Virus record (IMG/VR): IMGVR_UViG_3300046535_000970
Span: 1-51,615 of that record
Reading direction: 5' to 3' (one strand)
DNA: 51,615 nt
From: a virus
Shown: positions 6,049 through 12,589 of the stretch, piece after piece
How positions within the stretch are numbered: the first letter of the stretch is position 1
Layout of the letters: each line of letters starts with the position of its first letter
Program-made: the position numbers and the translations under genes
The notes under the pieces: generated by a model
The model's database searches: none
Told to the model about the DNA's origin: nothing
What the model saw: only the letters and a program-made list of their open reading frames with translations

Positions 6049-6077
6049 ATTTTGAACCTGTCCGTTAGGTTTGTCAA
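6049..6077 (-). promoter_or_regulatory. leftward early promoter with operator in its spacer
   Basis: TTGACA (6077-6072), exactly 17 bp, then CAAAAT (6054-6049). The spacer is the dyad AACCT-N7-AGGTT (6055-6071), so a bound repressor would sit between the two boxes. The transcript would begin near 6042 and reach the first gene at 6008. Confidence 0.68.
6055..6072. promoter_or_regulatory. operator site 1
   Basis: AACCTGTCCGTTAGGTTT, an imperfect palindrome (AACCT/AGGTT) that fills the spacer of the leftward promoter. Two similar sites follow at 38- and 39-bp steps. Confidence 0.62.
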
Positions 6078-6092
6078 CATACTATTTCGTGC

Positions 6093-6110
6093 AACCTGTC
6101 CGTTGGGATT
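6093..6110. promoter_or_regulatory. operator site 2
   Basis: AACCTGTCCGTTGGGATT, 15 of 18 bases identical to site 1. It lies midway between the two divergent promoters and is not itself in a recognisable promoter. Confidence 0.55.
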
Positions 6111-6125
6111 CGGTCACATTGACAC

Positions 6126-6154
6126 TTTACAAATCTATCCGTTAGGTTTAACGT
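6126..6154 (+). promoter_or_regulatory. possible rightward promoter
   Basis: TTTACA (6126-6131), a 17-bp spacer and TAACGT (6149-6154). The -10 box is weak. GTG 6163 follows after eight bases without a ribosome binding site, consistent with a leaderless start. Confidence 0.42.
6132..6149. promoter_or_regulatory. operator site 3
   Basis: AATCTATCCGTTAGGTTT shares the CCGTTAGGTTT half with site 1. It fills the spacer of the possible rightward promoter. Confidence 0.55.
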
Positions 6155-6162
6155 CTGAATCC

Positions 6163-6309
6163 GTGAAAGTCACACCAGAAATCAGCGCGGTCATGGCCGA
6201 ACTTGGCCGCATTAAAAGCAAGAAGAAAGCTGCGGCCTCGCGGAAGAACGGCAAAAAAGGCGGCCGCCCTAAATCCCGCAACGGCAAGGGCCAGAAGAGG
6301 GGCAAATGA
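6163..6309 (+). CDS. small basic protein, 48 aa, first gene of the rightward block
   Basis: GTG 6163 is the probable start (ATG 6193 is an alternative). The protein is very basic, with KSKKKAAASRKNGKKGGRP and a lysine/arginine tail, a composition common in small phage and plasmid DNA-binding proteins. Its position at the divergent operator region makes it a candidate regulator, but no helix-turn-helix is visible. Its stop overlaps the next start (ATGA). Confidence 0.58.
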   Translation: MKVTPEISAVMAELGRIKSKKKAAASRKNGKKGGRPKSRNGKGQKRGK

Positions 6310-6473
6310 ACAAAGAATGTCAAACATGTGATGGTGGCGGCGAAGTGCAGGAAGAATGCTCTTGCTGCGGCGGTAGCGGCGTCGAATATGACGAGTGTTA
6401 CGACTGTGGTGGCACTGGCGAAGTTGAGGAAAAGCCAGGGATTGAAGCCACTGGCAACGAGGGGAGTTCGTAA
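6306..6473 (+). CDS. DnaJ cysteine-rich-domain-like protein, 55 aa
   Basis: ATG 6306 follows AGAGGGGC and overlaps the previous stop. The short protein is almost only a zinc domain: CQTCDGGGE, CSCCGGSGVE and CYDCGGTGE, three CxxCxGxG-type repeats like those of the DnaJ chaperone zinc centre, with an acidic tail. No J-domain is present. It faces a related two-repeat protein across the control region. Confidence 0.68.
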   Translation: MNKECQTCDGGGEVQEECSCCGGSGVEYDECYDCGGTGEVEEKPGIEATGNEGSS

Positions 6474-6519
6474 CGTCTAAAGATTGTGGGCCGTAAACGG
6501 CGAGGAGATAGGGCACAAA

Positions 6520-6720
6520 ATGGCATTCAAAATCACCATTCAACAAACTCTTGATGAACAGCGACATATCGGCAAAGAATGGCGACTGGTTGAGAAAGAC
6601 CGCTACGACTACACGCCGGAAACAGACACGGTTGCGACTGTTACGCGGATACTTTACGAGCAGACAGTTAGCGACTTAGACCTGTGGGCAGTTGTCTCGG
6701 CGGTAAACGGGAAGGATTAA
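6520..6720 (+). CDS. hypothetical protein, 66 aa
   Basis: ATG 6520 was chosen over the upstream in-frame ATG because AGGGCA lies just before it. The sequence MAFKITIQQTLDEQRHIGKE, followed by alternating strands and helices, suggests a compact alpha/beta fold. No family is recognised. Confidence 0.62.
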   Translation: MAFKITIQQTLDEQRHIGKEWRLVEKDRYDYTPETDTVATVTRILYEQTVSDLDLWAVVSAVNGKD

Positions 6721-6724
6721 CCCC

Positions 6725-6838
6725 ATGAGATTCGCATACGAAGAAGAATACGCCCGCATGGTGCAGAAATATGGAATTCCAAACACGCGAGTTCCGCTAT
6801 GGCGCAGATTACTTAAGTTTCTACGAATTATGAGTTGA
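6725..6838 (+). CDS. small hypothetical protein, 37 aa
   Basis: ATG 6725 has GGAAGGA about eight bases upstream and follows the previous stop by four bases. The product is aromatic and basic (EEEYARMVQKYG, then PLWRRLLKFLRIMS). It is too short for a family call. Confidence 0.5.
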   Translation: MRFAYEEEYARMVQKYGIPNTRVPLWRRLLKFLRIMS

Positions 6839-6903
6839 AGGATTTTGCTGCGGCGGAGTGGACAGTGACACTCTCCGAGTCGAGTAGAGAGGCAGACCCT
6901 AAC

Positions 6904-7206
6904 ATGGGCAGACCAAGCGATAAAAGTCGTGCGGCACGACGACCAGGACAGCGTGAACGAGCGCGGGTAAAGAAGCACAGGCGGGGAACATCCACCTGTT
7001 ATGTGGCTGGCGCTTGCCTCTACACGCTCAAGGCTGGTCGAAAGAAGTGGGATGAGTTCTATCGTTCGCGAAGGAATCCGCTTAACATGCGGAATCTGGA
7101 AGCGGACAATGACACTCTAGCCATGCGCCCATCAGTAGGGGAACCAGTTAATCTCGAAAGCCGGAACATAAACCGAAACGGCCAGCCTATAACGGTAGTC
7201 GGGTGA
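6904..7206 (+). CDS. hypothetical basic protein, 100 aa
   Basis: The start is uncertain. ATG 6904 (MGRPSDKSRAARRPGQRE) looks natural, but TTG 6835 would overlap the previous stop and add 23 residues. The N-terminal third is strongly basic; the rest has no recognisable domain. It may bind nucleic acid, which is an inference from charge only. Confidence 0.5.
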   Translation: MGRPSDKSRAARRPGQRERARVKKHRRGTSTCYVAGACLYTLKAGRKKWDEFYRSRRNPLNMRNLEADNDTLAMRPSVGEPVNLESRNINRNGQPITVVG

Positions 7207-7260
7207 CATTAAAACAATTCCCGATCCGCAGCATTACAAAGATAGCTGAGGTTAATTGAA

Positions 7261-7398
7261 ATGACTGAAACAACTGGAATCCACGATTCAAACGAATGTG
7301 ATTGTGAGATGTGCAGATGGGCTGACAGCGTTGAAAAACGCCACGCAGCCGAACAACAGGCCGAGCAGGAAAGGCTTCAGGTCGTCAATGCTTCCTAG
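7261..7398 (+). CDS. small cysteine-containing protein, 45 aa
   Basis: ATG 7261 has GAGGT eight bases upstream. The product contains ECDCEMCRWADSVEKRH and a glutamate/glutamine-rich helix. It overlaps the start of the following nuclease gene by 11 bases, suggesting coupling. Confidence 0.52.
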   Translation: MTETTGIHDSNECDCEMCRWADSVEKRHAAEQQAEQERLQVVNAS

Positions 7399-8155
7399 GG
7401 TTCAGGACATCCTGTTTGATTATCTCGCTTCCGCGCAGAAGCAGTATCTTGCACCGACTGAGATACGTTCCCGCGTCTCGTCTGCTGGTAAGTGCGCCAG
7501 AGCGATCGGTTTACAGATTTCCGGCTTGACTGCGACGAATCCGCCAGATGGGTATTCCCTGGTGAATTTCCATATCGGGGACGCGATTCACGACATGGTT
7601 CAGAAGGCGATCATTGCCCACTGGCCGGACGCTCAGACTGAGGTTGAAGGTTCTATTGATGACTTCCTGACAGGACATTGTGACGTGCTTTATACCGCCG
7701 AAGACGGGGAGAAGGTTGTCTGTGAGATTAAGTCGATAGCTGATTTCGGGTTTGAACTCGCTACAGGGGCGGAATTGAAGTCGAACGGGCGGTGGAAGAA
7801 GAAGGAAAAGGTCATTGAAGGGCCGAAGCGCGAACACAAGTTACAAGCGTCGATATACGCCATCATGTTAAGGGCTAAATACGTCGCCATTGTCTACGTG
7901 AGAAAGACTGCTACAAAGGGCGAAGTCGTGACGTGGGAATGGCGTTTTAACCTAAGAGAGCTATATGACATAGCTTCTGAGGAAATCTCGCGTCAAAGGG
8001 CGATTGTGGCGCAAGTAAGGGCTAGTGAACTGCCTGAGAGAGAGTGGGAAGGGGCGATAATCACCGATCCAGCTAAAACCAAGTGGCCGTGTGGTTATTG
8101 TGACTTTCAGGATGCGTGTTTAAAACTCGGCCCGGGAGTGGTGAAAATTGCGTGA
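7388..8155 (+). CDS. Cas4/RecB-like PD-(D/E)XK exonuclease with Fe-S cysteines, 255 aa
   Basis: The core motifs of the PD-(D/E)XK nuclease superfamily are visible in order: H69 in GDAIHDM, D99 in TGHCDV, E113-x-K115 in VCEIKS and the QxxxY motif at Q153/Y157 (LQASIYAIM). One cysteine near the N-terminus (C36, AGKCARAIG) and three at the C-terminus (C235, C238, C244 in CGYCDFQDAC) match the four ligands of the 4Fe-4S cluster in Cas4 and AddB-type enzymes. It probably resects DNA ends for phage recombination or replication. ATG 7388 was chosen for its place after AGGTCG and because upstream codons belong to the previous gene. It is followed by coiled-coil and SSB-like genes, as in recombination cassettes. 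Confidence 0.85.
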   Translation: MLPRVQDILFDYLASAQKQYLAPTEIRSRVSSAGKCARAIGLQISGLTATNPPDGYSLVNFHIGDAIHDMVQKAIIAHWPDAQTEVEGSIDDFLTGHCDVLYTAEDGEKVVCEIKSIADFGFELATGAELKSNGRWKKKEKVIEGPKREHKLQASIYAIMLRAKYVAIVYVRKTATKGEVVTWEWRFNLRELYDIASEEISRQRAIVAQVRASELPEREWEGAIITDPAKTKWPCGYCDFQDACLKLGPGVVKIA

Positions 8156-8493
8156 ACGACATCATCTCAGTCCATCAGGAACTTTTAAGGCTCTCCAAGT
8201 CTCTCGCCACGGCGGTTAATGAATATGCCGAGGCCGCTAAAGACGCTGCCGAGAAACGAACCGCTTACGATGTCCTCTGGGCGCAGGCGATGATTCAGGC
8301 CGATGATGATTGGACGCAAAAGATTAAGGAAGCTCAGGCAACTAAAGCATGTTCGACACAGATGCTTGAAGCGCGGGTTGCCGAAGCGGTACGCGATGCG
8401 CTGAAGGAACGTATCAGAGCGCTTGAAACTGTACTTTCTGTGCAGCAAAGCAGGCTCAGATACATGGAATCAACTGAAAAAGACTACAACTAA
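8152..8493 (+). CDS. coiled-coil protein of the recombination cassette, 113 aa
   Basis: GTG 8152 overlaps the stop of the nuclease gene (GTGA), with GGAGTGG upstream. The sequence is almost entirely alpha-helical with heptad-like spacing (ELLRLSKSLATAVNEYAEAA; RVAEAVRDALKERIRALE), indicating a coiled coil. The location between a Cas4-like nuclease and an SSB-like gene suggests an accessory role in DNA processing, but no family is recognised. Confidence 0.68.
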   Translation: MNDIISVHQELLRLSKSLATAVNEYAEAAKDAAEKRTAYDVLWAQAMIQADDDWTQKIKEAQATKACSTQMLEARVAEAVRDALKERIRALETVLSVQQSRLRYMESTEKDYN

Positions 8494-8507
8494 CAAAGGA
8501 CACGAAC

Positions 8508-8897
8508 ATGAACATAAATGATGCATTTCCCAGTAAGTACCTGAAAACCGCAGACCTCAAAGGCCGCGATGTCACGGTCACAATCGACGCGGTGGAGATG
8601 ATTACCCTGCCGAACGATCAAGGGCGCAAGCTGGCTCTCAGGTTTGAAGGCAAAGACAAGCAGTGGATCGTGAACAAGACCAACGCCAACACCATCGCCA
8701 AGCTGCTCAATTCGGGCGTGATGGAAGATTGGATTGGCAAGCAAATCACGATCTACCCGACAGAAACGGCATACCAGGGCGAGATGGTTGACTGCATCCG
8801 GGTGCGACGAAACAAAGCAGCAGACAGTTGGGAAGAGCCGCCGCGGAGCGTTGCGCCGGCAGCGCCACCTGATGACCTCAGCGATATCCCGTTCTAA
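8508..8897 (+). CDS. single-stranded DNA-binding-like protein, 129 aa
   Basis: The N-terminal ~100 residues are strand-rich and OB-fold-like (GRDVTVTIDAVEMIT, KLALRFEGKDKQWIV, WIGKQITIYP). The last residues, PPDDLSDIPF, match the acidic DDDIPF tip by which bacterial SSB proteins recruit partners. AAAGGACACGAAC gives a ribosome binding site for ATG 8508. It probably coats ssDNA during phage replication or recombination. The OB fold is inferred from pattern, while the C-terminal tip is directly visible. Confidence 0.75.
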   Translation: MNINDAFPSKYLKTADLKGRDVTVTIDAVEMITLPNDQGRKLALRFEGKDKQWIVNKTNANTIAKLLNSGVMEDWIGKQITIYPTETAYQGEMVDCIRVRRNKAADSWEEPPRSVAPAAPPDDLSDIPF

Positions 8898-8905
8898 AGT
8901 TCCCT

Positions 8906-8938
8906 GACGCCTCCTTTTGGGGAAGAGGTAAAGGCGTC
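8906..8938 (+). other. stem-loop 1 after the SSB-like gene
   Basis: GACGCC (8906-8911) can pair with GGCGTC (8933-8938). No T run follows, so it is not a standard terminator. Confidence 0.4.
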
Positions 8939-8945
8939 AATGGAA

Positions 8946-8987
8946 GCGGAGCAGGTTCTTCCTATTCGCATGGTTAGCTTGCTCCGC
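8946..8987 (+). other. stem-loop 2 after the SSB-like gene
   Basis: GCGGAGCA (8946-8953) pairs perfectly with TGCTCCGC (8980-8987) across 26 bases, followed by ATTTAAG. Two adjacent stems in a 182-base gap before the gene at 9080 suggest a structured leader, RNA element or processing site. Confidence 0.45.
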
Positions 8988-9047
8988 ATTTAAGATTTGA
9001 AGTGTGCGATCAAAGGGAAATCTCAAGACGACCTACTATTTCAGAGT

Positions 9048-9068
9048 GTGAGCCGGTAAACCGGCGAG
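9048..9068 (+). promoter_or_regulatory. 21-bp hairpin leader element, copy 2
   Basis: Same 21 bases as the reverse strand of 5165-5185, including the GCCGG-TAAA-CCGGC hairpin. It ends just before GAGAGGGA and ATG 9080, which decides that start. Confidence 0.7.
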
Positions 9069-9079
9069 AGGGAAACCAA

Positions 9080-9559
9080 ATGTTGAGTAAGTGGGATAAT
9101 TTGAAAGAGTGGGCAGAGCGTAAATTGCGCAAGTTGATTGGGCGCGTTTTGGCTGTTGAGGGCGAGGATGGACATAACCGCCTTTGCCGCTTTAATACTT
9201 GGGTTTGTCATTACGGGCCACATGGAACCTTTGAATATGTCAGCCATATCAACCTAAAAGCGGGTGGTCATTTGTGCCTGATAGGAACCTGTTGCGGCGA
9301 GCCTACCGAAAGTCACATGCGTCAAATGGATGAACAGTTGATGTGGTTTCACGCCACCGAAAAAGTCTTGCGCGAGTCGGGCGCATTGCAGACGTTTGTT
9401 TGGGAGAACTCACGATTCTCAGCGTCTACGCTTTGCAACTGCGGCCAGCCTGACAATCCACGATTGCCAGAACATCAGCCACTTTGTCCGTATCGTGTCG
9501 AACACGATTTTCAGCCGAGCATCGAAGAGTACCGCGAGGCTCTAGCTTCGGTGAACTAA
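9080..9559 (+). CDS. hypothetical cysteine-rich protein, 159 aa
   Basis: ATG 9080 was chosen because GAGAGGGA and the shared hairpin leader directly precede it. The basic helical N-terminus (WAERKLRKLIGRVLAV) is followed by a region with several cysteines (RLCRFNTWVCHYG, CLIGTCCGE, LCNCGQPDNP, LCPYR), probably metal-binding. No family is recognised. The gene shares its leader with the 57-residue gene at 4981, so both may respond to the same control. Confidence 0.62.
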   Translation: MLSKWDNLKEWAERKLRKLIGRVLAVEGEDGHNRLCRFNTWVCHYGPHGTFEYVSHINLKAGGHLCLIGTCCGEPTESHMRQMDEQLMWFHATEKVLRESGALQTFVWENSRFSASTLCNCGQPDNPRLPEHQPLCPYRVEHDFQPSIEEYREALASVN

Positions 9560-10046
9560 TCCGGCGCGGGACGCGGGGACAACGACGGAGAAGCATCCGC
9601 CTAAAACACTTCGACCGCCAAAACTCGTGTGAGTTCTGACGGCCTCGGTGTGACTAGGTATCTGAATGCGCAAGCGGACGGAGAGAGCCTAGCAAAAAAC
9701 CTGTTGACGCGCAAGTTAATTCGGCGTAATGTTCTGGTCGACTACGGTATTTGAAAAAGTGGATTCCAGCCTTTCAAAGAATCCCTAACATAGTCCGTCT
9801 CCAAAGGAAGCACTTGCAGCATACGGTCTGACAAGCCGGAATTGCAGATAACGTCGCTGTAAAGAGTCGCCATAGGATAAGCCGCCGTTGTTCACTCAGG
9901 GGCGCATCACAGACGATAGCGACGCTGTAGTTCGTGCCTCTCGGATAGAGACGTAAATAATCAGAAATGTCGGCCCGCTTGTCTTAGATACCGGAAGACA
10001 AGAACTACACCGAGAGGGAACCTGCACCAAGTACCGCGATCCATAC
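9560..10046. other. 487-bp region without a convincing gene; several hairpins
   Basis: Stops are frequent in all frames. Possible secondary structures include AACTC-GTGT-GAGTT near 9623-9636, GGATTC...GAATCC at 9761-9784 and GTCTT...AAGAC at 9981-9999. A possible promoter is TTGACG (9704-9709), 17 bp, then TAATGT. It may hold a non-coding RNA, an origin or the leader of the GNAT gene; none is proven. Confidence 0.45.
9561..9580. repeat. GC-rich dispersed repeat, related copy
   Basis: CCGGCGCGGGACGCGGGGAC resembles the two longer copies at 15313-15339 and 51027-51053 (reverse strand). Here it is non-coding, immediately downstream of a stop codon. Confidence 0.5.
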
Positions 10047-10673
10047 GTGGACGTGGCGGGTAGAGCTAGGAAGGTCTACCTGCGCCCGCTTACCGCCGTA
10101 GACGTGATGGTTATGAGTGATACGATCCTCAGAGAAGGTATTGCAAGTGATTGGCTGTTTATTGATTCTCTGCGAAAACGAGAAGGCTCTGCGCTTGGGT
10201 TTCTACCTAAGGATACCTATTGCACCGTTTTGGAGAACCGACCTCTCCGCGTGCGTGACATGCGGGCTTACAAAACAAATCGAATCATTGTCACGGAAGA
10301 TAACGGTGATTTAACTGGTTATGCCTATTACACGATGGCTTCTGATTGGTTAATAGTCGTGCAGATTGTTGTCCAAGAAGATGCGCGGAGATGGTATCGA
10401 GCAATGCTAATGATTAATGAGATAGAGGACGATGCTAATCGGTACGGTAAACACGGCGTCACTGCCCGCGTTGCTTATGATCTCGAAAGTAATTTCTTTT
10501 GGAGGGCAATCGGATATGTTCCGATTAAGCAAATAACGAGCACTTGGCTCAATCAGAAGGAAAGCAAGTCCAAACGACCGCTCTGGATTTACAGGAAAGA
10601 AATTGGAGGATTATTCACAGATGGACAGCAAGCCTGTGGAAATGTGGAGATGTCAATTTCACTTGAACCTTAG
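10047..10673 (+). CDS. GNAT-fold acetyltransferase-like protein, 208 aa (GTG start)
   Basis: The N-terminus YLRPLTAVDVMVM is the usual first strand and helix of GNAT enzymes. GDLTGYAYYTM and a core strand WLIVVQIVVQEDARRWYRAM follow, then a helix and RVAYDLESNFFWRAIGYVP, which matches the GNAT motif B region where the partner strand ends in a G-Y/F-x-P. The classical acetyl-CoA loop (Q/RxxGxG/A) is replaced by EDARRWYRA, so activity is uncertain. GTG 10047 is the only reasonable start in the frame. The substrate is unknown. A second GNAT-like gene lies at 41932. Confidence 0.65.
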   Translation: MDVAGRARKVYLRPLTAVDVMVMSDTILREGIASDWLFIDSLRKREGSALGFLPKDTYCTVLENRPLRVRDMRAYKTNRIIVTEDNGDLTGYAYYTMASDWLIVVQIVVQEDARRWYRAMLMINEIEDDANRYGKHGVTARVAYDLESNFFWRAIGYVPIKQITSTWLNQKESKSKRPLWIYRKEIGGLFTDGQQACGNVEMSISLEP

Positions 10674-10944
10674 TGCTTCATGGAAAGCAGATGTAGATAA
10701 GACGGTTACAGACGTGGAGTTATGGAGAGAAATCTTAGCAAATTGGCATTACTGGAAAAACGGTCGCAAGATTAAAAAATCACCCGGAATCAAACAATTA
10801 CTTTCAGAATACGAACGGCAATCAATGAATCATGAAATTCGAGAGCAAAGAGATATACCAGAACGCAGTAGAGAAGGGATGGCCGAACGGAGCTATAGCC
10901 CGCTGCCATCGTTGCGGATTTCAGCGGCCGGCTGGAAAGGATGA
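10621..10944 (+). CDS. hypothetical protein, 107 aa, overlapping the next gene
   Basis: ATG 10621 has GGAGG nine bases upstream. The first ~70 residues (MDSKPVEMWRCQFH to GIKQLLSEYERQ) look like a normal small helical domain. The last ~37 overlap the next gene by 113 bases in another frame and look like a shadow of it, so the original stop may have been lost by a frameshift. No family is recognised. Confidence 0.5.
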   Translation: MDSKPVEMWRCQFHLNLSASWKADVDKTVTDVELWREILANWHYWKNGRKIKKSPGIKQLLSEYERQSMNHEIREQRDIPERSREGMAERSYSPLPSLRISAAGWKG

Positions 10945-11044
10945 ACTGGCGTTCTGGTTCGAGAATGGCTTCCCGCGGTGCAAGTGCGACGAACGCAACC
11001 CGCCGCGGATCGACATTATTCAACCCTGTGAGGTAAAGAGATGA
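10832..11044 (+). CDS. zinc-ribbon protein, 70 aa
   Basis: Contains ARCHRCGFQRPAGKDELAFW and GFPRCKCDERNPP, two cysteine pairs about 25 residues apart, a compact zinc ribbon. ATG 10832 starts inside the upstream frame. It overlaps the next gene by ATGA. Its role is unknown. Confidence 0.65.
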   Translation: MKFESKEIYQNAVEKGWPNGAIARCHRCGFQRPAGKDELAFWFENGFPRCKCDERNPPRIDIIQPCEVKR

Positions 11045-11283
11045 CTCCAGAAACCAAATCGCAAGAGCAACTTATATTGCAGGCGCTTTTGGCCGGTCGG
11101 AAGCTTACACCAATCGATGCATTAAACGATTTCTCGTGTTTCAGACTTGGGGCAAGGATTTTCAACTTGAAGGCGCAGGGAGTACCGATTTTGGATGAAT
11201 GGTTCACGACCGCGAGCGGCAAGAAAGTAAAAGCCTACTTCATGAACGTATCTAATCCAGCGCAGCCGGAGTTGTTTTCATGA
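11041..11283 (+). CDS. helix-turn-helix protein, 80 aa
   Basis: The pattern SQEQLILQALLAGRKLTPID, then ALNDFSCFRLGARIFNLKAQ and GVPILDEWF, is the small winged-helix domain common in phage and prophage early regions, where the second helix carries the F-x-C-x-R-L-x-A-R-I motif. It probably binds DNA. It lies in a run of genes coupled by ATGA overlaps. Confidence 0.75.
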   Translation: MTPETKSQEQLILQALLAGRKLTPIDALNDFSCFRLGARIFNLKAQGVPILDEWFTTASGKKVKAYFMNVSNPAQPELFS

Positions 11284-11663
11284 AACCAGGCCCATCAGTT
11301 CGTATCAATTGGAACTCTCCTGTGCGAGTCTGTCCAAGTTGCCCATCTGAAGTCGGCCCTCAGCCTCTGGACGCATTCTATCGATGTGCTACACGTCCGA
11401 ATGGAAAGACAAGCCAATGCAAGGTATGTATCGACAAGCGTGACCGGAACGCATATCGAAAGGCATGTGTGATGTCAGCACCTAAAGACCGAAGGGCAAA
11501 AATCAAGTGGGCAATAACTCAAGGCGCGAGAACGAGAGAAGCGATACAGGCAGTAACCCGGATACCGTGGGATGAGTTGTGCGACCTATTGGCGATGCTG
11601 AGATTTGATGATGGGGAATTAACATTTGATCGAGTAACGAGAGAATTCGGAGTAGCGGCGTGA
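11280..11663 (+). CDS. zinc-finger protein with C-terminal helical domain, 127 aa
   Basis: N-terminal cysteines CPSC...RCATRPNG...CKVCIDKRDR resemble the metal-binding start of phage HNH proteins, but no catalytic HH-N-H core follows. The C-terminal half (GARTREAIQAVTRIPWDELC) looks like a winged helix. It is probably nucleic-acid binding and precedes an HNH-type gene. Confidence 0.6.
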   Translation: MKPGPSVRINWNSPVRVCPSCPSEVGPQPLDAFYRCATRPNGKTSQCKVCIDKRDRNAYRKACVMSAPKDRRAKIKWAITQGARTREAIQAVTRIPWDELCDLLAMLRFDDGELTFDRVTREFGVAA

Positions 11664-11971
11664 AACGGTCTTATCTCAAGCGTGGCACTAAACGTCTCGG
11701 CCCGGGTAAAAAGGTGAGGGACTGGGAATCTGCGCGTCGTAAGCTCAAGATGAGATTTGAGATTGCCGGGATTACGAGTTGCGAGCTTCGATGGGGTGAT
11801 TGTGCTTTTGATAACTATCTCGGCTTTGCTCATGCCCAGAAGCGCAGGAACGTGAAAGACCTGAACGTAGTCATTCTGGCCTGCAACTTCTGCCACGACC
11901 AGCTGGAGATTATGCCGAACATGGAACGGATCGTGACGGGCGTAATCGCCGCAAGAAAGGTTCAGCCATGA
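11660..11971 (+). CDS. HNH-like nuclease, 103 aa
   Basis: A basic N-terminus (KRSYLKRGTKRLGPGKKVRD) leads to TSCELRWGDCAFDNYLGFAH, then RRNVKDLNVVILACNFCHDQ. Two cysteine pairs frame a histidine (FAHAQKRR) and a final CHDQLE, the layout of compact phage HNH endonucleases in which AH is the catalytic histidine. It could act as a resolvase-like or nicking nuclease. Its neighbours are another zinc protein and a VRR-NUC-like nuclease. Confidence 0.7.
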   Translation: MKRSYLKRGTKRLGPGKKVRDWESARRKLKMRFEIAGITSCELRWGDCAFDNYLGFAHAQKRRNVKDLNVVILACNFCHDQLEIMPNMERIVTGVIAARKVQP

Positions 11972-12156
11972 AGAGATGCCATGCCTGCACACTCGTTCTT
12001 CCGCTAGACTGTTTCAATTATCCTAATGATGTGTGCAATCTGTGTTTGGAGACGCCTCGATATCGAGAACCTGTTGAAAGTCGTGGAGAGTGGCAGGAGA
12101 TGAACACAGTGAGCAAGATTAACGACTTATTTATGAGGCAAGGACGGCACAAATGA
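11968..12156 (+). CDS. small zinc-ribbon protein, 62 aa
   Basis: MKRCHACTLVLPLDCFNYPN is followed by DVCNLCLETPRYRE, so two CxxC pairs form a small ribbon at the N-terminus; the rest is helical. It overlaps both neighbours by four bases. Function is unknown. Confidence 0.65.
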   Translation: MKRCHACTLVLPLDCFNYPNDVCNLCLETPRYREPVESRGEWQEMNTVSKINDLFMRQGRHK

Positions 12157-12443
12157 ACCGACGCGCAGCTCGCAAGGACAGTAATCACCGGGAGATTGTC
12201 AAATCACTTGAGAGTGTCGGCGCAAGCGTGCTTTGCATCAACGAGAAGGACGCTCCAGACCTTTTGGTGGGGTATCGCGGATCTAACTACCTTCTGGAAA
12301 TAAAGGATGGTTCTAAGCCTCCTAGTCGCCGCAAGCTCAGGCCGGGTCAACAAGAATTCGCAAAAACGTGGAGAGGTCGTCCGCCTGTTAAGGTTGAAGA
12401 TATCTATGAAGCATTTCGCGCCATTGGAACTCAGGTGCGCTGA
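12153..12443 (+). CDS. VRR-NUC-like PD-(D/E)XK nuclease, 96 aa
   Basis: The core is visible: an N-terminal helix ending in SVGASVLCIN, the catalytic DAPDLLVGYRG, NYLLEIKDG (E-x-K) and a glutamine helix (RPGQQEFAKTW). This D...ExK...Q arrangement is the minimal PD-(D/E)XK fold of VRR-NUC or Holliday-junction resolvase-like phage nucleases. It is the last gene of the block; likely roles are branch resolution or host DNA cleavage. Confidence 0.75.
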   Translation: MNRRAARKDSNHREIVKSLESVGASVLCINEKDAPDLLVGYRGSNYLLEIKDGSKPPSRRKLRPGQQEFAKTWRGRPPVKVEDIYEAFRAIGTQVR

Positions 12444-12452
12444 AAAAGATTC

Positions 12453-12479
12453 TTGCAAATGGTGGATTAAGCGTATAAT
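12453..12479 (+). promoter_or_regulatory. promoter before the membrane-protein block
   Basis: A perfect TATAAT (12474-12479) follows TTGCAA (12453-12458) at a short 15-bp spacing. The 110-base leader then ends in GGGAGG nine to ten bases before ATG 12590. This is the only TATAAT consensus I noticed before an operon. Confidence 0.55.
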
Positions 12480-12589
12480 GCCGAACTGCGGCTGAGATTT
12501 TCTAACGGGGTAGTTTGGGAACGGGGTCTTGATTACGCGCCAGTTAGGGAGTTGAGGCCGCAACAACTAACGGGAGGACATTATCACAA

